Source: a virus. Taken from it: 64,000 nucleotides of DNA. Under the pieces are notes generated by a model that did no database searches, was not told the DNA's origin, and worked only from the letters and a program-made list of their open reading frames with translations. Location of the stretch: positions 1 through 64,000 of IMG/VR virus record IMGVR_UViG_3300027987_000382, one strand, 5' to 3'. The number at the start of each line of letters is the position of its first letter. The first letter of the stretch is position 1. The position numbers were made by a program, and so were the translations under genes. This document shows positions 7,267-15,592 of this stretch, piece after piece.

Positions 7267-7337
7267 GCTCGGAACCTCCGTAGCAAATCCAGAAACATTT
7301 GTCACCGCACCCTGCGGCGAATCCACTCTAAGTTTGC

Positions 7338-7820
7338 CTAGCTTCTTCGTTCGAGCAGTACAAAGCTGTCGTCGAGGAGCGGCCTTATAACAGGCAACAC
7401 ATCGCGAGGTGTCAGGTTCCCATTACCACACCCTGGCATCGGTAATGCGATGGACGGCATAAAACGCCCGTCTTCACGTAGAATCTCAACGAGCTTCGCC
7501 AGTTGAATCGCAGAACGACGGATCAAAGAGACATCCGAATCGCCCTGCCAGGACATCCAAGGCTTGTCTTCGTCCAGCGGCTTGGTCGGGAACAAGAAGA
7601 GATTGCCGATCTCATAGTAGCAAACAGCCGTCTCGGCACCATATTGTTTGCAGCGACGACCGTACCAACCAGGAAGCTCTGGATATTTCTCTGCTGCGGT
7701 CTTTGCCACACCGGCTCCCATCGGATTCGAGCCGTCTTTTTTCCACCCGATGTTGGTGGTTATGACGATCGGGCGTCCTTCGTCGTGAAAGTTCCAGAGT
7801 GATCCGACTCGTTCAAGCAT
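7338..7820 (-). CDS. Macro-domain (ADP-ribose-binding/processing) protein
   Basis: 160 aa, about one macro domain. Residues 18-50 carry VITTNIGWKKDGSNPMGAG followed by VAKTAAEKYP, matching the phosphate/ADP-ribose loop of Poa1p-type macro domains, and LPMPGCGNGNL near residue 130 matches the second glycine-rich loop. Such domains bind or hydrolyse ADP-ribose derivatives (for example ADP-ribose-1''-phosphate). In a phage this could be RNA-repair clean-up or counter-defence against NAD-based immunity; both are inference. It overlaps the sulfotransferase gene by 8 bases. Confidence 0.85.
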   Translation of the reverse strand: MLERVGSLWNFHDEGRPIVITTNIGWKKDGSNPMGAGVAKTAAEKYPELPGWYGRRCKQYGAETAVCYYEIGNLFLFPTKPLDEDKPWMSWQGDSDVSLIRRSAIQLAKLVEILREDGRFMPSIALPMPGCGNGNLTPRDVLPVIRPLLDDSFVLLERRS

Positions 7821-8472
7821 AGGGAAGGTCGCCGATGTAGGAATCTCGATTCAGTTCAAAATCAGGGTAATACTTCTCGATCGCTTCACTCTCTACAGCC
7901 AACACTCTGTCAAGCAATTGTGGCGTGTACTTCGCCCAATAACTGGACGGCAAATCTTCCAGCATTGACTCATTGAGCCGCCGATGAGTTCTAAACGCTG
8001 TCTCGTCGAATTCTTCACCGATCTGTTTGAGGAAACCGACGAGGTCATCGACGATGTTCTCAGTTCTTGCAACGAAATCCGCTGGGTGTACTGGGCATTC
8101 ATTGTATCTCTTGTATAACTTGCTCAGCCAGCCGTTTGGATGTTGCTTCAGGACGTTATCGACAAAAGTGTGGAAATCATTGGAAGCACAGGACATATCG
8201 AGAGGATGCTCTACGTGCCACCCATACTTAACACGGAAGCACCATCTCGACTGGTACCATGTTACCGGATGGCGGACAATCGTAAAAATCCGCTGTTCTG
8301 ACAGCCATTGCTCGCCACGACCCTCTTTCAACAGGACCTGCACGGCACCATGTTGTTCGCCAGTTTCGACAAGTTCGATACCCGATCCATAGGCGGCATG
8401 TCTGAACCAAGTCCCACCCGTCTTTGGGATATGAAGAAAGACTGAATTTGAACGTGGCAAAAGAAGGGCCAT
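7813..8472 (-). CDS. Sulfotransferase-family protein
   Basis: 219 aa. The N-terminus has FLHIPKTGGTW, the PAPS 5'-phosphosulfate loop, and residues 65-80 have IVRHPVTWYQSRW, the 3'-phosphate-binding motif. Known members move sulfate from PAPS to a sugar hydroxyl or other acceptor. Among glycosyltransferases the acceptor is probably a carbohydrate. No signal peptide, so it acts in the host cytosol. Second sulfotransferase at 17331. Confidence 0.88.
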   Translation of the reverse strand: MALLLPRSNSVFLHIPKTGGTWFRHAAYGSGIELVETGEQHGAVQVLLKEGRGEQWLSEQRIFTIVRHPVTWYQSRWCFRVKYGWHVEHPLDMSCASNDFHTFVDNVLKQHPNGWLSKLYKRYNECPVHPADFVARTENIVDDLVGFLKQIGEEFDETAFRTHRRLNESMLEDLPSSYWAKYTPQLLDRVLAVESEAIEKYYPDFELNRDSYIGDLPYA

Positions 8473-8473
8473 C

Positions 8474-9031
8474 TCATTCCTCTAGACCTAAATCGCGTAT
8501 TGTCACCAACGACTCCATCTGGTAACCACGATTTTTGAATTCTTCTGACGCACCGCTGAGTCTGTCGATGATTGAAATGACCTTGACTACAGTTGCATTC
8601 CGTTCTTCAACAGCGGCGATAGCTTTGAAGACGGAACCTCCTGACAAAATCACGTCCTCGACTATAACTACTCGGTCGCCTTTTTTGAGATGACCTTCAA
8701 CCATATTGTGCAGGCCGTGGGTCTTGTACTCCTTACGGACAATGAAGCCACGCTGCCTACTGGTGGGGCCGAACTTCATGAGAAGCCCGGCAATGATGGG
8801 ATCGGCACCCAAAGTCAGGCCGCCGACGACGTCGAATTCAACGCCGGTTAGAATAGATGAAATAGCGTCAACGATGATGCTCAGTCCATTCGGAGTGAGC
8901 GTGACTTTGCGGCAATCAATGTAGAAGTCAGTTTGAACACCGCTGGCTAAAGTAAACAGCTCACCCGGCGGAGCCATTACCAAGCCGATCTCCTTGATTA
9001 TCTGAACAACCTCCTGTTTCTGATGTTCCAT
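8474..9031 (-). CDS. pyrE: Orotate phosphoribosyltransferase
   Basis: 185 aa, near full length for the family. It has FTLASGVQTDFYIDCRKVTL (the usual substrate region), GGLTLGADPI, and the PRPP motif VVIVEDVILSGGS. It converts orotate and PRPP to OMP in pyrimidine synthesis, presumably to boost nucleotide supply. Start ATG follows GGAGAAGAAGG. It overlaps the small ORF upstream by 71 bases. Confidence 0.92.
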   Translation of the reverse strand: MEHQKQEVVQIIKEIGLVMAPPGELFTLASGVQTDFYIDCRKVTLTPNGLSIIVDAISSILTGVEFDVVGGLTLGADPIIAGLLMKFGPTSRQRGFIVRKEYKTHGLHNMVEGHLKKGDRVVIVEDVILSGGSVFKAIAAVEERNATVVKVISIIDRLSGASEEFKNRGYQMESLVTIRDLGLEE

Positions 9032-9206
9032 CCTTCTTCTCCACCAGGGCCGAGCACATGTGGCGTGCTAATGCGTCCAACGGTTCCTCATTCTCGTTGA
9101 CCGCATCAGCCAGAAGTTGGAACATACCGAATCGCGGGTCATGGACCGGCGTCAAAATCCTGGATAGCCGTTCCTTGAATAAGTCATGGACATTGTCAAT
9201 CGCCAT
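8961..9206 (-). CDS. Hypothetical protein, 81 aa
   Basis: The ATG lies inside the end of the upstream glycosyltransferase gene. The first 60 residues look like a helical protein (VHDLFKERLSRILTPV, FQLLADAVNENEEPLDALARH). The last 20 are low-complexity and overlap pyrE. Function unknown. Confidence 0.5.
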   Translation of the reverse strand: MAIDNVHDLFKERLSRILTPVHDPRFGMFQLLADAVNENEEPLDALARHMCSALVEKKDGTSETGGCSDNQGDRLGNGSAG

Positions 9207-10155
9207 CAATCATACCCTTGGCTTCTGCGACGAAGCCTAGAGCCATGAACAAAGTACGCATGCGATGATGGTATGTGTGTTCGGCCAAAACTTCTTGCCG
9301 CTGTTTTTCCGCTAGTGCTTTTCGTTCTTCGTTATTCTTGCTGAAATGCACGCACTTCTCGAGAAAGTCTTGGGTGTTTCCAGCAACGACAGCCGATGGA
9401 ATCATACGCTTGAGCGTAGGCACCGCATCGTGGATGACGAGTGTCTCGCAAAGAGCAACCTTGAAAGCACGCTCCGGGATATCGATCCCGTACTGCTGAG
9501 TGTGCTTCTCTGAGATGCATGGCCCAATTCGACCACTATTCAGAAATTGGTTTGGTTGATCTGCCGGTAAAATACCGGAGCAAACACCGGCTGGCCATTC
9601 CCCCCAACCGTGTACCTGGAAAGAGAGACCAGAATGCTGCAGAACCGGCAACAAGAATGTATCGATCGTCTGAGCCTTGTAAGGCCAGCGACCGCCAAGA
9701 TACACCAGATCGACGACCCTGTCATCTTGGCCGCGAGATTTGTTGAACAGTATTCGATCACCAGCTGTCGGCATCGGCACCCATTGAATACCGAGTTTCT
9801 TTTGCCAGTGAGACCACATGATGCGGTCCTCTTCATGCCCGTAGCCGAACACCGCATCGGGGTTCTGTTTTCTGACCCATTCGATATTCTGGTCGGCCTC
9901 GTTGATCCCAGGAATTTCGACAGGACCAAACGGGTTGACGTGGATCGCCACTTTGGTATTTCGCTTTGCCGGAATCGGTTGCTTGTGGCCAGAGCACCCG
10001 ATATAAAGATCTGGCTGGAAATCACGCCAAGACACTTCCGCACCGTCCCATCGACGAACGTCGTGACCGCGATCACGGCAGGCGTTAATCCAGCCGTCAG
10101 TAATATAACCGAAAGCCCCGCCCGGACGATGACAGATCAGAACTCGCATTTTCAT
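9196..10155 (-). CDS. GT-B glycosyltransferase, CgeB-like
   Basis: 319 aa. It starts MRVLICHRPGGAFGYITDGW and has a Rossmann half followed by VDLVYLGGRWPYKAQ. The C-terminal half carries YGIDIPERAFKVALCETLVI and the HTYHHRMRTLF end typical of the spore-protein CgeB/group-1 transferase domain. It probably transfers a sugar from a nucleotide donor. The stop of the upstream ORF overlaps its start (TGATG), and AAGGAG precedes it. Confidence 0.8.
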   Translation of the reverse strand: MKMRVLICHRPGGAFGYITDGWINACRDRGHDVRRWDGAEVSWRDFQPDLYIGCSGHKQPIPAKRNTKVAIHVNPFGPVEIPGINEADQNIEWVRKQNPDAVFGYGHEEDRIMWSHWQKKLGIQWVPMPTAGDRILFNKSRGQDDRVVDLVYLGGRWPYKAQTIDTFLLPVLQHSGLSFQVHGWGEWPAGVCSGILPADQPNQFLNSGRIGPCISEKHTQQYGIDIPERAFKVALCETLVIHDAVPTLKRMIPSAVVAGNTQDFLEKCVHFSKNNEERKALAEKQRQEVLAEHTYHHRMRTLFMALGFVAEAKGMIDGD

Positions 10156-10379
10156 CAGACTCCTTGGTCATCAGGTATTGGTGCTTGACTCGCCTTGGCT
10201 ATTACTTCGACGTGCTCTTGCAAAGCATAGATCTTGTAATAAAGACCGACATCGATGACGAGATTTGAACCATCAACATCGAAAACGACACCAGTGATCC
10301 CAAGATTACGGCACCACACAGCAGCAGAACAAGTGGCCGCATCCGTGAAACGAACTAGGTCTGTTTTCTCAGCGTTCAT
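10155..10379 (-). CDS. Hypothetical protein, 74 aa
   Basis: Coupled on both sides: its ATG overlaps the TGA of the large glycosyltransferase gene (ATGA) and its TGA overlaps the next start. Beta-rich centre (ITGVVFDVDGSNLVIDVG). It may be a small partner of the transferases, by position only. Confidence 0.65.
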   Translation of the reverse strand: MNAEKTDLVRFTDAATCSAAVWCRNLGITGVVFDVDGSNLVIDVGLYYKIYALQEHVEVIAKASQAPIPDDQGV

Positions 10380-12331
10380 CCCAACCTCTTGAGTTGGTCG
10401 CCATAACCGTTTTGACGCAGCTGGGCGAGTTGCTTGTTGATTCGGTCCTTAATAGGCAATACCTTCAGACTTGCTTCGATCTCCTTATTAGTCTTGTGAT
10501 GCTGGTTCCACCCATCAACTCTGCCATGCCACATGTGCAGGAAATCGAAAACTCGATCTTCCTTCCACGCAGCACCCCCAGCGAGACGAGCGTAAAAATC
10601 ACAATCTTCACATCCGTATCCCCAATAGTCTTCATTGAAGCCACCGACACGCCAGTATGCATTGACTTTGCACGCCAACGAGCCGCCCTCAAAATAGCCA
10701 ACGACACGCTCACACTCGCAGTCTTTGTTGATCTCCCTCGTGGTGTTGATCCTGTCTGTTGATTCCCGCGTCGAGTAGATGACGGTTCCGCCAAGATGGC
10801 AAGCGTCGGCCAACTTAAGAGTGTCGTAGACTTGCTTCGTGTAATTGCCCTGTACTACCATGTCGGCATCGTGCAGAATGACACTCTCGGTCGTTGTCTT
10901 CGAGACCCCGAGATTGAACGCAATCGCTTTATTGAACAGGAGGTTCCTGGTTTCTTGAGCAAGATAATAGAAGACCGGGCTGTAATCGTCGACATTGATC
11001 CTGGTCTGAGAATCTTGCTCGACCATGATGATATGGACGACAGGAAATCGTTGCCCACGCAGATTGGCGATCACAGTCTTCATCGACGCATCGCGAGCCG
11101 TGTTCCGGAACGGGACCACATACGTGATCTCAGAAACCTTCGACTGTTCTGTTGGGCCACATCTCTGTCGTGTTCTTGTCTCGAAAACCTTGCGGGCTTC
11201 TTTCAAATGTGTCGATCGATCCTCGACAACCGATGAGTCAGAGTGCAACCTGAAATAATCAGCGGAGCCTTCAACGTCAAAGAACCCTTGCTCCTGCAGG
11301 TTGAATTCCCAAGCTTTCATCGACCAATCGACGTGTTCCATACCATAGAGGCCGAAATCTTCGTTAAAGTATCCGGCCTTAACCAACATTTCTCTGCTGA
11401 ATGCCATGACCGCTCCTTGCGGTCTTTCTGTAACGACTCTCAGAGCGATGCCGTTTTTCGATCTCTGATCGCCGAGTTTGGCACCATAAACGCCAGGCTG
11501 GCGATGCTGGAAATGATGCATCCCGGTTCTACGCATGGCTTCTACGTAAAACTCATCCCAACCTTCTTTGAGGACCTCCACGTCATCATTCAGAATCAAG
11601 CCGTGATTGAATCTTGTCAGGCACCGGATGAGACGGTTCGTGTTTACTGCAATCCCTCCACGTTTGCCGTTTCTGATCACCACAAAATTCGGGGTTGCCT
11701 CCAGTTCGTTGAGATACTGGATGGTGCTTTCCTCGGTGCTCGCGTCGTCGCTGATGAACACCGTTGTTCGCCTGAGATCTGTCGTTTTTGAAATCGATTG
11801 AACCAGCCTCCTGAGGGACGATACCCTGTTATAGGACATGATCCCAATACCAATGTTGTTGCTTACCGGGAAGTGGTTCTTCTCGATATTGCTTCGCAAC
11901 AATTCAGTGGCATCGATAGCCAACCGACGCCCAACCACCAACTTCTTTCCGCCAGGAGAAACGGGGCCTGATCTCCTAACCTTCGTGGCGTTTGAGATCT
12001 TTCGTGCCCGTTGAATTTCTTGGATTCTGGTTTTCTTCCGTTGTTGCAATTCTTGAGCGGAGGCATCCTGGGGGATCTGCTCTTTGGACTTCCTCACCAC
12101 ACGCCTTTGTTGCGTAAGGCGGATTGAACCTTGGACGTTCTTCGGTTTGGCTTGTGGCGGTGTGTTGACTGGTGCTGAAGTCTCTGACACGAGTTTAATG
12201 AAGCCTCGAGCACGATACCTGTCGAAGTATTCGTTCAGGATCATTTTCTGTTTAGAGCGTATTCGAATGACCTTCCCATCCGGCCCTGTCAGATGCACTG
12301 TGTGAGGGTTATGATTGATGTACTCTGGCAC
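10376..12331 (-). CDS. Large bifunctional glycosyltransferase (two GT-A domains)
   Basis: 651 aa with three parts. Residues 1-55 form a small domain (HTVHLTGPDGKVIRI to RARGFIKLV) seen at the front of some phage proteins. A basic Lys/Arg/Gln linker follows. Next is a first GT2 domain (GIGIMSYNRVSSLRRLVQ, ISDDAS, HGLILNDDVEVL) and a second GT2/GT7-like domain (TYVVPFRNTAR, ESVILHDADMVV, GGFNEDYWGYGCEDCDFYARL). Two catalytic modules suggest it builds a disaccharide or polymer, as chondroitin- and hyaluronan-type synthases do. The product is unknown. Confidence 0.85.
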   Translation of the reverse strand: MPEYINHNPHTVHLTGPDGKVIRIRSKQKMILNEYFDRYRARGFIKLVSETSAPVNTPPQAKPKNVQGSIRLTQQRRVVRKSKEQIPQDASAQELQQRKKTRIQEIQRARKISNATKVRRSGPVSPGGKKLVVGRRLAIDATELLRSNIEKNHFPVSNNIGIGIMSYNRVSSLRRLVQSISKTTDLRRTTVFISDDASTEESTIQYLNELEATPNFVVIRNGKRGGIAVNTNRLIRCLTRFNHGLILNDDVEVLKEGWDEFYVEAMRRTGMHHFQHRQPGVYGAKLGDQRSKNGIALRVVTERPQGAVMAFSREMLVKAGYFNEDFGLYGMEHVDWSMKAWEFNLQEQGFFDVEGSADYFRLHSDSSVVEDRSTHLKEARKVFETRTRQRCGPTEQSKVSEITYVVPFRNTARDASMKTVIANLRGQRFPVVHIIMVEQDSQTRINVDDYSPVFYYLAQETRNLLFNKAIAFNLGVSKTTTESVILHDADMVVQGNYTKQVYDTLKLADACHLGGTVIYSTRESTDRINTTREINKDCECERVVGYFEGGSLACKVNAYWRVGGFNEDYWGYGCEDCDFYARLAGGAAWKEDRVFDFLHMWHGRVDGWNQHHKTNKEIEASLKVLPIKDRINKQLAQLRQNGYGDQLKRLG

Positions 12332-12984
12332 TACCGTCTAACCTCGACATAAAGTGGGCTGTACGAGTTCTGTTCTTGGTCGTGGTACATCCTGAACCTA
12401 CTCGGCTTGATGAGCAGATCGCCCTCATAAGATCCGGTTCCTTTCTGGATATACTCCAAAGCTCGATCGTCAACAACCTCCATCTTAAGAATTTCTTGTG
12501 TTCGGCACACCTTACTGAAGATGTCTTTGACCATCCCTGGTCCGGCGAATTTGTTCAACGACAATTGAACATCGTACAGAACCAAGCCTTCGTCGTCCTG
12601 CCCGAAAAAGAATTGGGCTTGATCTACTCCGACAAGTCTCATGACTTCGTAGAGCGGGACCGCTTCCTTAGTGACGAAGTCAGCCGCGACGTCGGCCATA
12701 GGCGATTGTGAATCGACCAAGTCGATCTTGTTGCCAGCCCAATCGCCACAAATGACGACCACTTGGTCGTTATCCGGCTGGCGGTAGATGAGAATTGCCA
12801 ATCCGTTATCTCCAGGATGACGAAGGATATAGCAGAAGATATCCTTGACCTGCTGGAGATTTGTGATCAGAGGTGGGTATTTGAGAAGCTGTGGAAGCTG
12901 CGGGACCTTGGCTGGGCCACGCCTAGATGTACCAGATGACTGCGTTTTGGGTTTGGTCGTGTCTCTGAATCGCGTATTTGCCAT
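12331..12984 (-). CDS. Hypothetical protein, 217 aa
   Basis: The first 30 residues are Ser/Thr/Lys/Pro-rich and probably disordered. The rest is alpha/beta (LAILIYRQPDNDQVVVICGDWAGNKIDLV, VVDDRALEYIQKG). AAGAAGG precedes the ATG, and the TAG overlaps the glycosyltransferase start. No family recognised. Confidence 0.7.
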   Translation of the reverse strand: MANTRFRDTTKPKTQSSGTSRRGPAKVPQLPQLLKYPPLITNLQQVKDIFCYILRHPGDNGLAILIYRQPDNDQVVVICGDWAGNKIDLVDSQSPMADVAADFVTKEAVPLYEVMRLVGVDQAQFFFGQDDEGLVLYDVQLSLNKFAGPGMVKDIFSKVCRTQEILKMEVVDDRALEYIQKGTGSYEGDLLIKPSRFRMYHDQEQNSYSPLYVEVRR

Positions 12985-13234
12985 TGCTAGCCTTCTTCAC
13001 CTCGTCCAGCGAGATCTTTCTAGTTTCCTTCTTTTGTTCATTTTCTGGCATTGTGAAGAGAAGGAATGGCACACCTGCGAAAACCACGGACAACTCACCA
13101 ACGTTGGCGTCAAAATTGGTGACTACTCCGTGCCAAGTAGAAAACCATCGTGACCAGATGAAATAATCCCCGTACTGTGGACTATATTCACTTCTGGGCT
13201 TGTATTGGGCCAGTGGCGGGAGTTCCAGTTCCAT
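12923..13234 (-). CDS. Hypothetical protein, 103 aa
   Basis: Trp/Tyr-rich N-terminal half (SPQYGDYFIWSRWFSTWHGVV) that may form a small beta-barrel, then a Lys/Glu helix and a second short beta region. It overlaps both neighbours by 47-62 bases. No ribosome site is obvious; it is retained for its sensible composition. Confidence 0.55.
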   Translation of the reverse strand: MELELPPLAQYKPRSEYSPQYGDYFIWSRWFSTWHGVVTNFDANVGELSVVFAGVPFLLFTMPENEQKKETRKISLDEVKKASNGKYAIQRHDQTQNAVIWYI

Positions 13235-13721
13235 CGTGTTGTACTCTGGTCAGTTTGTGTTCGTAGATGTCATATTTGTAGCGGTACCCGTCAAGGTCCC
13301 AACAGATATGTATCCCGACACGGAATCCTCCCGTCCATTGGCTTATTAGAGGGTCAACCCAACTCCTTCCTTCGACTCCGCTACCAACAGGTTTTGGCTT
13401 CATCGCGATGCCATTGATCTCTACCTCTTCACCATCGCCAGTTTGAGCTGTCACTTCCATCCGACGCTTGATGATGTCGATTCCTTCGACTAGCATATCC
13501 CTCTTGGACTTTGATTTTGTGTTTGCTCTGACCTCAAACGTTTGACCCTCAGACTCCATATGAGTGACTACTTCGATGTCGTGTGATTCAGGGTTCTTTT
13601 TCGGATCGAGTTCACTCACGATCCTTTTGATGTCGTTGATGTTGTTCACAACGACTGGGTCAAGGATCGATTGACTGAGTCTTCTCGCTTCCCTGGCCCG
13701 TGCACGCTCAAGATTCTCCAT
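13188..13721 (-). CDS. Hypothetical protein, 177 aa
   Basis: Start at ATG 13721, with GGAGG six bases upstream, inside the end of the membrane-protein gene. The N-terminus is an Arg-rich helix (NLERARAREARRLSQSIL), followed by a beta-rich domain (TFEVRANTKSKSKRDML, RVGIHICWDLDGYRYKYDIY). Unknown function. Confidence 0.68.
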   Translation of the reverse strand: MENLERARAREARRLSQSILDPVVVNNINDIKRIVSELDPKKNPESHDIEVVTHMESEGQTFEVRANTKSKSKRDMLVEGIDIIKRRMEVTAQTGDGEEVEINGIAMKPKPVGSGVEGRSWVDPLISQWTGGFRVGIHICWDLDGYRYKYDIYEHKLTRVQHDGTGTPATGPIQAQK

Positions 13722-14181
13722 CGTCACCCTCCAAAGCGTCTTCTAGGTCGAGGTCCTCCTCCTCTTCTGATTCAATAATCTGCACTTTCAAAGAGATCTC
13801 GTGGTCATGGCTTTTGACCCGACCTTTCCTCACGAGTTCGTAAAAGACGTGCAGCCAATTCGCCAGTCTGTGCAGCAGGAATGTCGCACACATCCAATTC
13901 AAGAAGGCGTGGTCGAAGACCTTTGGTGCGAATAAAGCGAAGAACCCAGCTGTCCACACACTGAAGCAATAGCCGCATGTGAGCAATTTGTAGATGGCAA
14001 CTACCGCATGGTGCCGGAAATTGTTTCGCGGAGTGTCAGGAACGGCGATGAAAGAAAGGCGTGTCCTGATCCAGAGAAACAATGGGAATTCAGAGGCAAC
14101 GATGATCTCCGTCACCGCTTCGGTGGCCACGACGAGAATTGCGAAGACTGCGAGTTCGATCACTTGATAATCTGTCTGCAA
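13708..14181 (-). CDS. Integral membrane protein, DUF1360-like
   Basis: 157 aa. Hydrophobic helices lie near residues 8-27, 38-50, 62-90 and 95-115. KLLTCGYCFSVWTAGFFALF resembles the Cys-x-x-Cys membrane signature of DUF1360 proteins found in phages and sporulating bacteria. The last 30 residues are a dense acidic tail (ESEEEEDLDLEDALEGDD). The role is unknown; the tail presumably faces the cytosol. Confidence 0.6.
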   Translation of the reverse strand: MQTDYQVIELAVFAILVVATEAVTEIIVASEFPLFLWIRTRLSFIAVPDTPRNNFRHHAVVAIYKLLTCGYCFSVWTAGFFALFAPKVFDHAFLNWMCATFLLHRLANWLHVFYELVRKGRVKSHDHEISLKVQIIESEEEEDLDLEDALEGDDGES

Positions 14182-14420
14182 TTGGCATTACTACATTGTT
14201 GTCTCTCACGCCCGCCAATATGTACGAGCATGGTAGGATAACCGCACGATGGGCATCGAGTATGGGGGACAACATGCTGACGCTCAATGCTGACAGGGCG
14301 ATCAGAAGAACGACGACGCACTCGCTGCACCTTCACGGTCTTTTGGCCTTTGGATGCCTTCGTAACCGTGAGTTGTGATCTTAGCTTTCTTTTGCCGCCA
14401 CCGCATCCACCGCATGCCAT
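14160..14420 (-). CDS. Small zinc-ribbon protein, MACGGCGGG start
   Basis: 86 aa. It begins MACGGCGGGKRK, has a basic middle and ends with CPSCG...CSNANC, a zinc ribbon. The upstream 59-aa ORF starts almost identically (MACGSCGGNK), so the pair arose by duplication and later gained or lost the ribbon. Probably binds nucleic acid; inference from charge only. Confidence 0.7.
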   Translation of the reverse strand: MACGGCGGGKRKLRSQLTVTKASKGQKTVKVQRVRRRSSDRPVSIERQHVVPHTRCPSCGYPTMLVHIGGRERQQCSNANCRQIIK

Positions 14421-14422
14421 GT

Positions 14423-14602
14423 CTATGCTCTGTGTTTGTCTAGATTGTTTGCCGGTTTCACAGAGGTAGGCGAGATTCTGGCGGTTAGCTTATGCGTGCC
14501 AAGACGTTCGGCCGTCACTTGCACGAGCTTTTTAGGTTTGGTGGCAACAACCCGCTGGACACGAAGCGGAGCTTTATTGCCACCACAAGAACCACATGCC
14601 AT
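14423..14602 (-). CDS. Small MACGSCGG protein, 59 aa
   Basis: Short ORF with a strong GGAGG site 7 bases before ATG. It starts MACGSCGGNKAPLRVQRVVA and continues with basic residues. The N-terminus and the VQRV segment match the next gene, whose start lies two bases beyond this stop. It lacks the C-terminal zinc ribbon of its paralogue. Confidence 0.68.
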   Translation of the reverse strand: MACGSCGGNKAPLRVQRVVATKPKKLVQVTAERLGTHKLTARISPTSVKPANNLDKHRA

Positions 14603-14617
14603 TCCTCGTCCTCCTTT

Positions 14618-15370
14618 TTAGGTTTGGACGAATATGGATTGTGGGTTTACCTCGGCAGCAAAATCCTTCCAGCGGCACATGATGCACGGTTCCAACTCCA
14701 ACGCGAACATGACTTTGTTCTTATTGGAAGCGGCGATATTCTGTTCGATCTCTCCTAGCCAGGAATAGGCATCATACCGGATGTGCTGGAACCAGCATTC
14801 AGTGGAATTGGCTCCCCAACGAGCTTTAGACTCGTCGGAAGCATACTCAGCGGGGCGTAGAACCTGTTGAGTGAAGCATTTGGTCGGGACAGCTACCCAA
14901 TCCCAGTTAGGATGCGGCTTGAAGAATAGTAATGGCCACCGCTTCTCGCCAAGCTTATCCGTGAGGAGTTTGGCGTCGTAGTTGACTTGGTGCCACCACT
15001 CTGTGAATTTGGCGGTGTGGGGGTTCATGAAGAGCCCATCAAGGCTGAATTTCTCGCCTTTTTTGGACTCAATGGCGAACAGAATTTCACCTTCGATTGG
15101 GATGATGTCCGCGACACCCTCCACGACGGCCACGTCGTGGCCTCTTCCTTCAACTCGACGCCGCCTAAACTCGACGCCCGCCCAGTCGGTCAGAAGCTTT
15201 TTACAACGCCTTTCGTGGCTTTTCGAGGTGGCTACGTTGCGTTTCCCGGTCTTCGAGTACGTCTCCTTACGCTTCTCGATGATTTTGTCAATAAGCTGCT
15301 CTTTGGTGAGTTTGTCCAGGTCGCGGTGGGCTTTCGCGATCCAATCTTCTTTGTCTTCTTTGTCAGTCAT
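14618..15370 (-). CDS. Putative PD-(D/E)XK nuclease
   Basis: 250 aa from the ATG that overlaps the upstream stop. A charged helix is followed by KSHERRCKKLLTDWAGVEFRRRRVEGRGHDV. DIIPIEG...LFAIESKKGEKF then has the shape of the Asp...Glu-x-Lys nuclease core (RecU/Holliday-resolvase-like and related enzymes). The C-terminal domain has CIMC and aromatic clusters. It could act in recombination, DNA packaging or host DNA breakdown; exact family is not certain. Confidence 0.6.
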   Translation of the reverse strand: MTDKEDKEDWIAKAHRDLDKLTKEQLIDKIIEKRKETYSKTGKRNVATSKSHERRCKKLLTDWAGVEFRRRRVEGRGHDVAVVEGVADIIPIEGEILFAIESKKGEKFSLDGLFMNPHTAKFTEWWHQVNYDAKLLTDKLGEKRWPLLFFKPHPNWDWVAVPTKCFTQQVLRPAEYASDESKARWGANSTECWFQHIRYDAYSWLGEIEQNIAASNKNKVMFALELEPCIMCRWKDFAAEVNPQSIFVQT

Positions 15371-15554
15371 TTTCGAGCAACTCTCGCCAGTAGTACAATG
15401 CGTATTCGAGATCAGCGTCGACGAGTCCTTCCGTCTCACGAAGATAGCGTATCAGGCGTTTCGCCCTTCTAATTACTTCCTCCCGGCCCATTTCCCGACC
15501 ACGTTCGTGGGTCAGGTACATGATCCGTCTGATACACGCTTCTCGCAATTCCAT
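15363..15554 (-). CDS. Small helical protein, 63 aa
   Basis: Arg/Glu-rich and almost entirely helical (REACIRRIMYLTHERGREMGREEVIRRAKRLI in outline). Its TGA overlaps the nuclease ATG (ATGACTGA), so it is probably cotranslated with it and may be a partner. Not recognised. Confidence 0.6.
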   Translation of the reverse strand: MELREACIRRIMYLTHERGREMGREEVIRRAKRLIRYLRETEGLVDADLEYALYYWRELLEND

Positions 15555-15592
15555 GCTTGACCGATATCTGGTGTTTCATACTGTTGTCCAGA

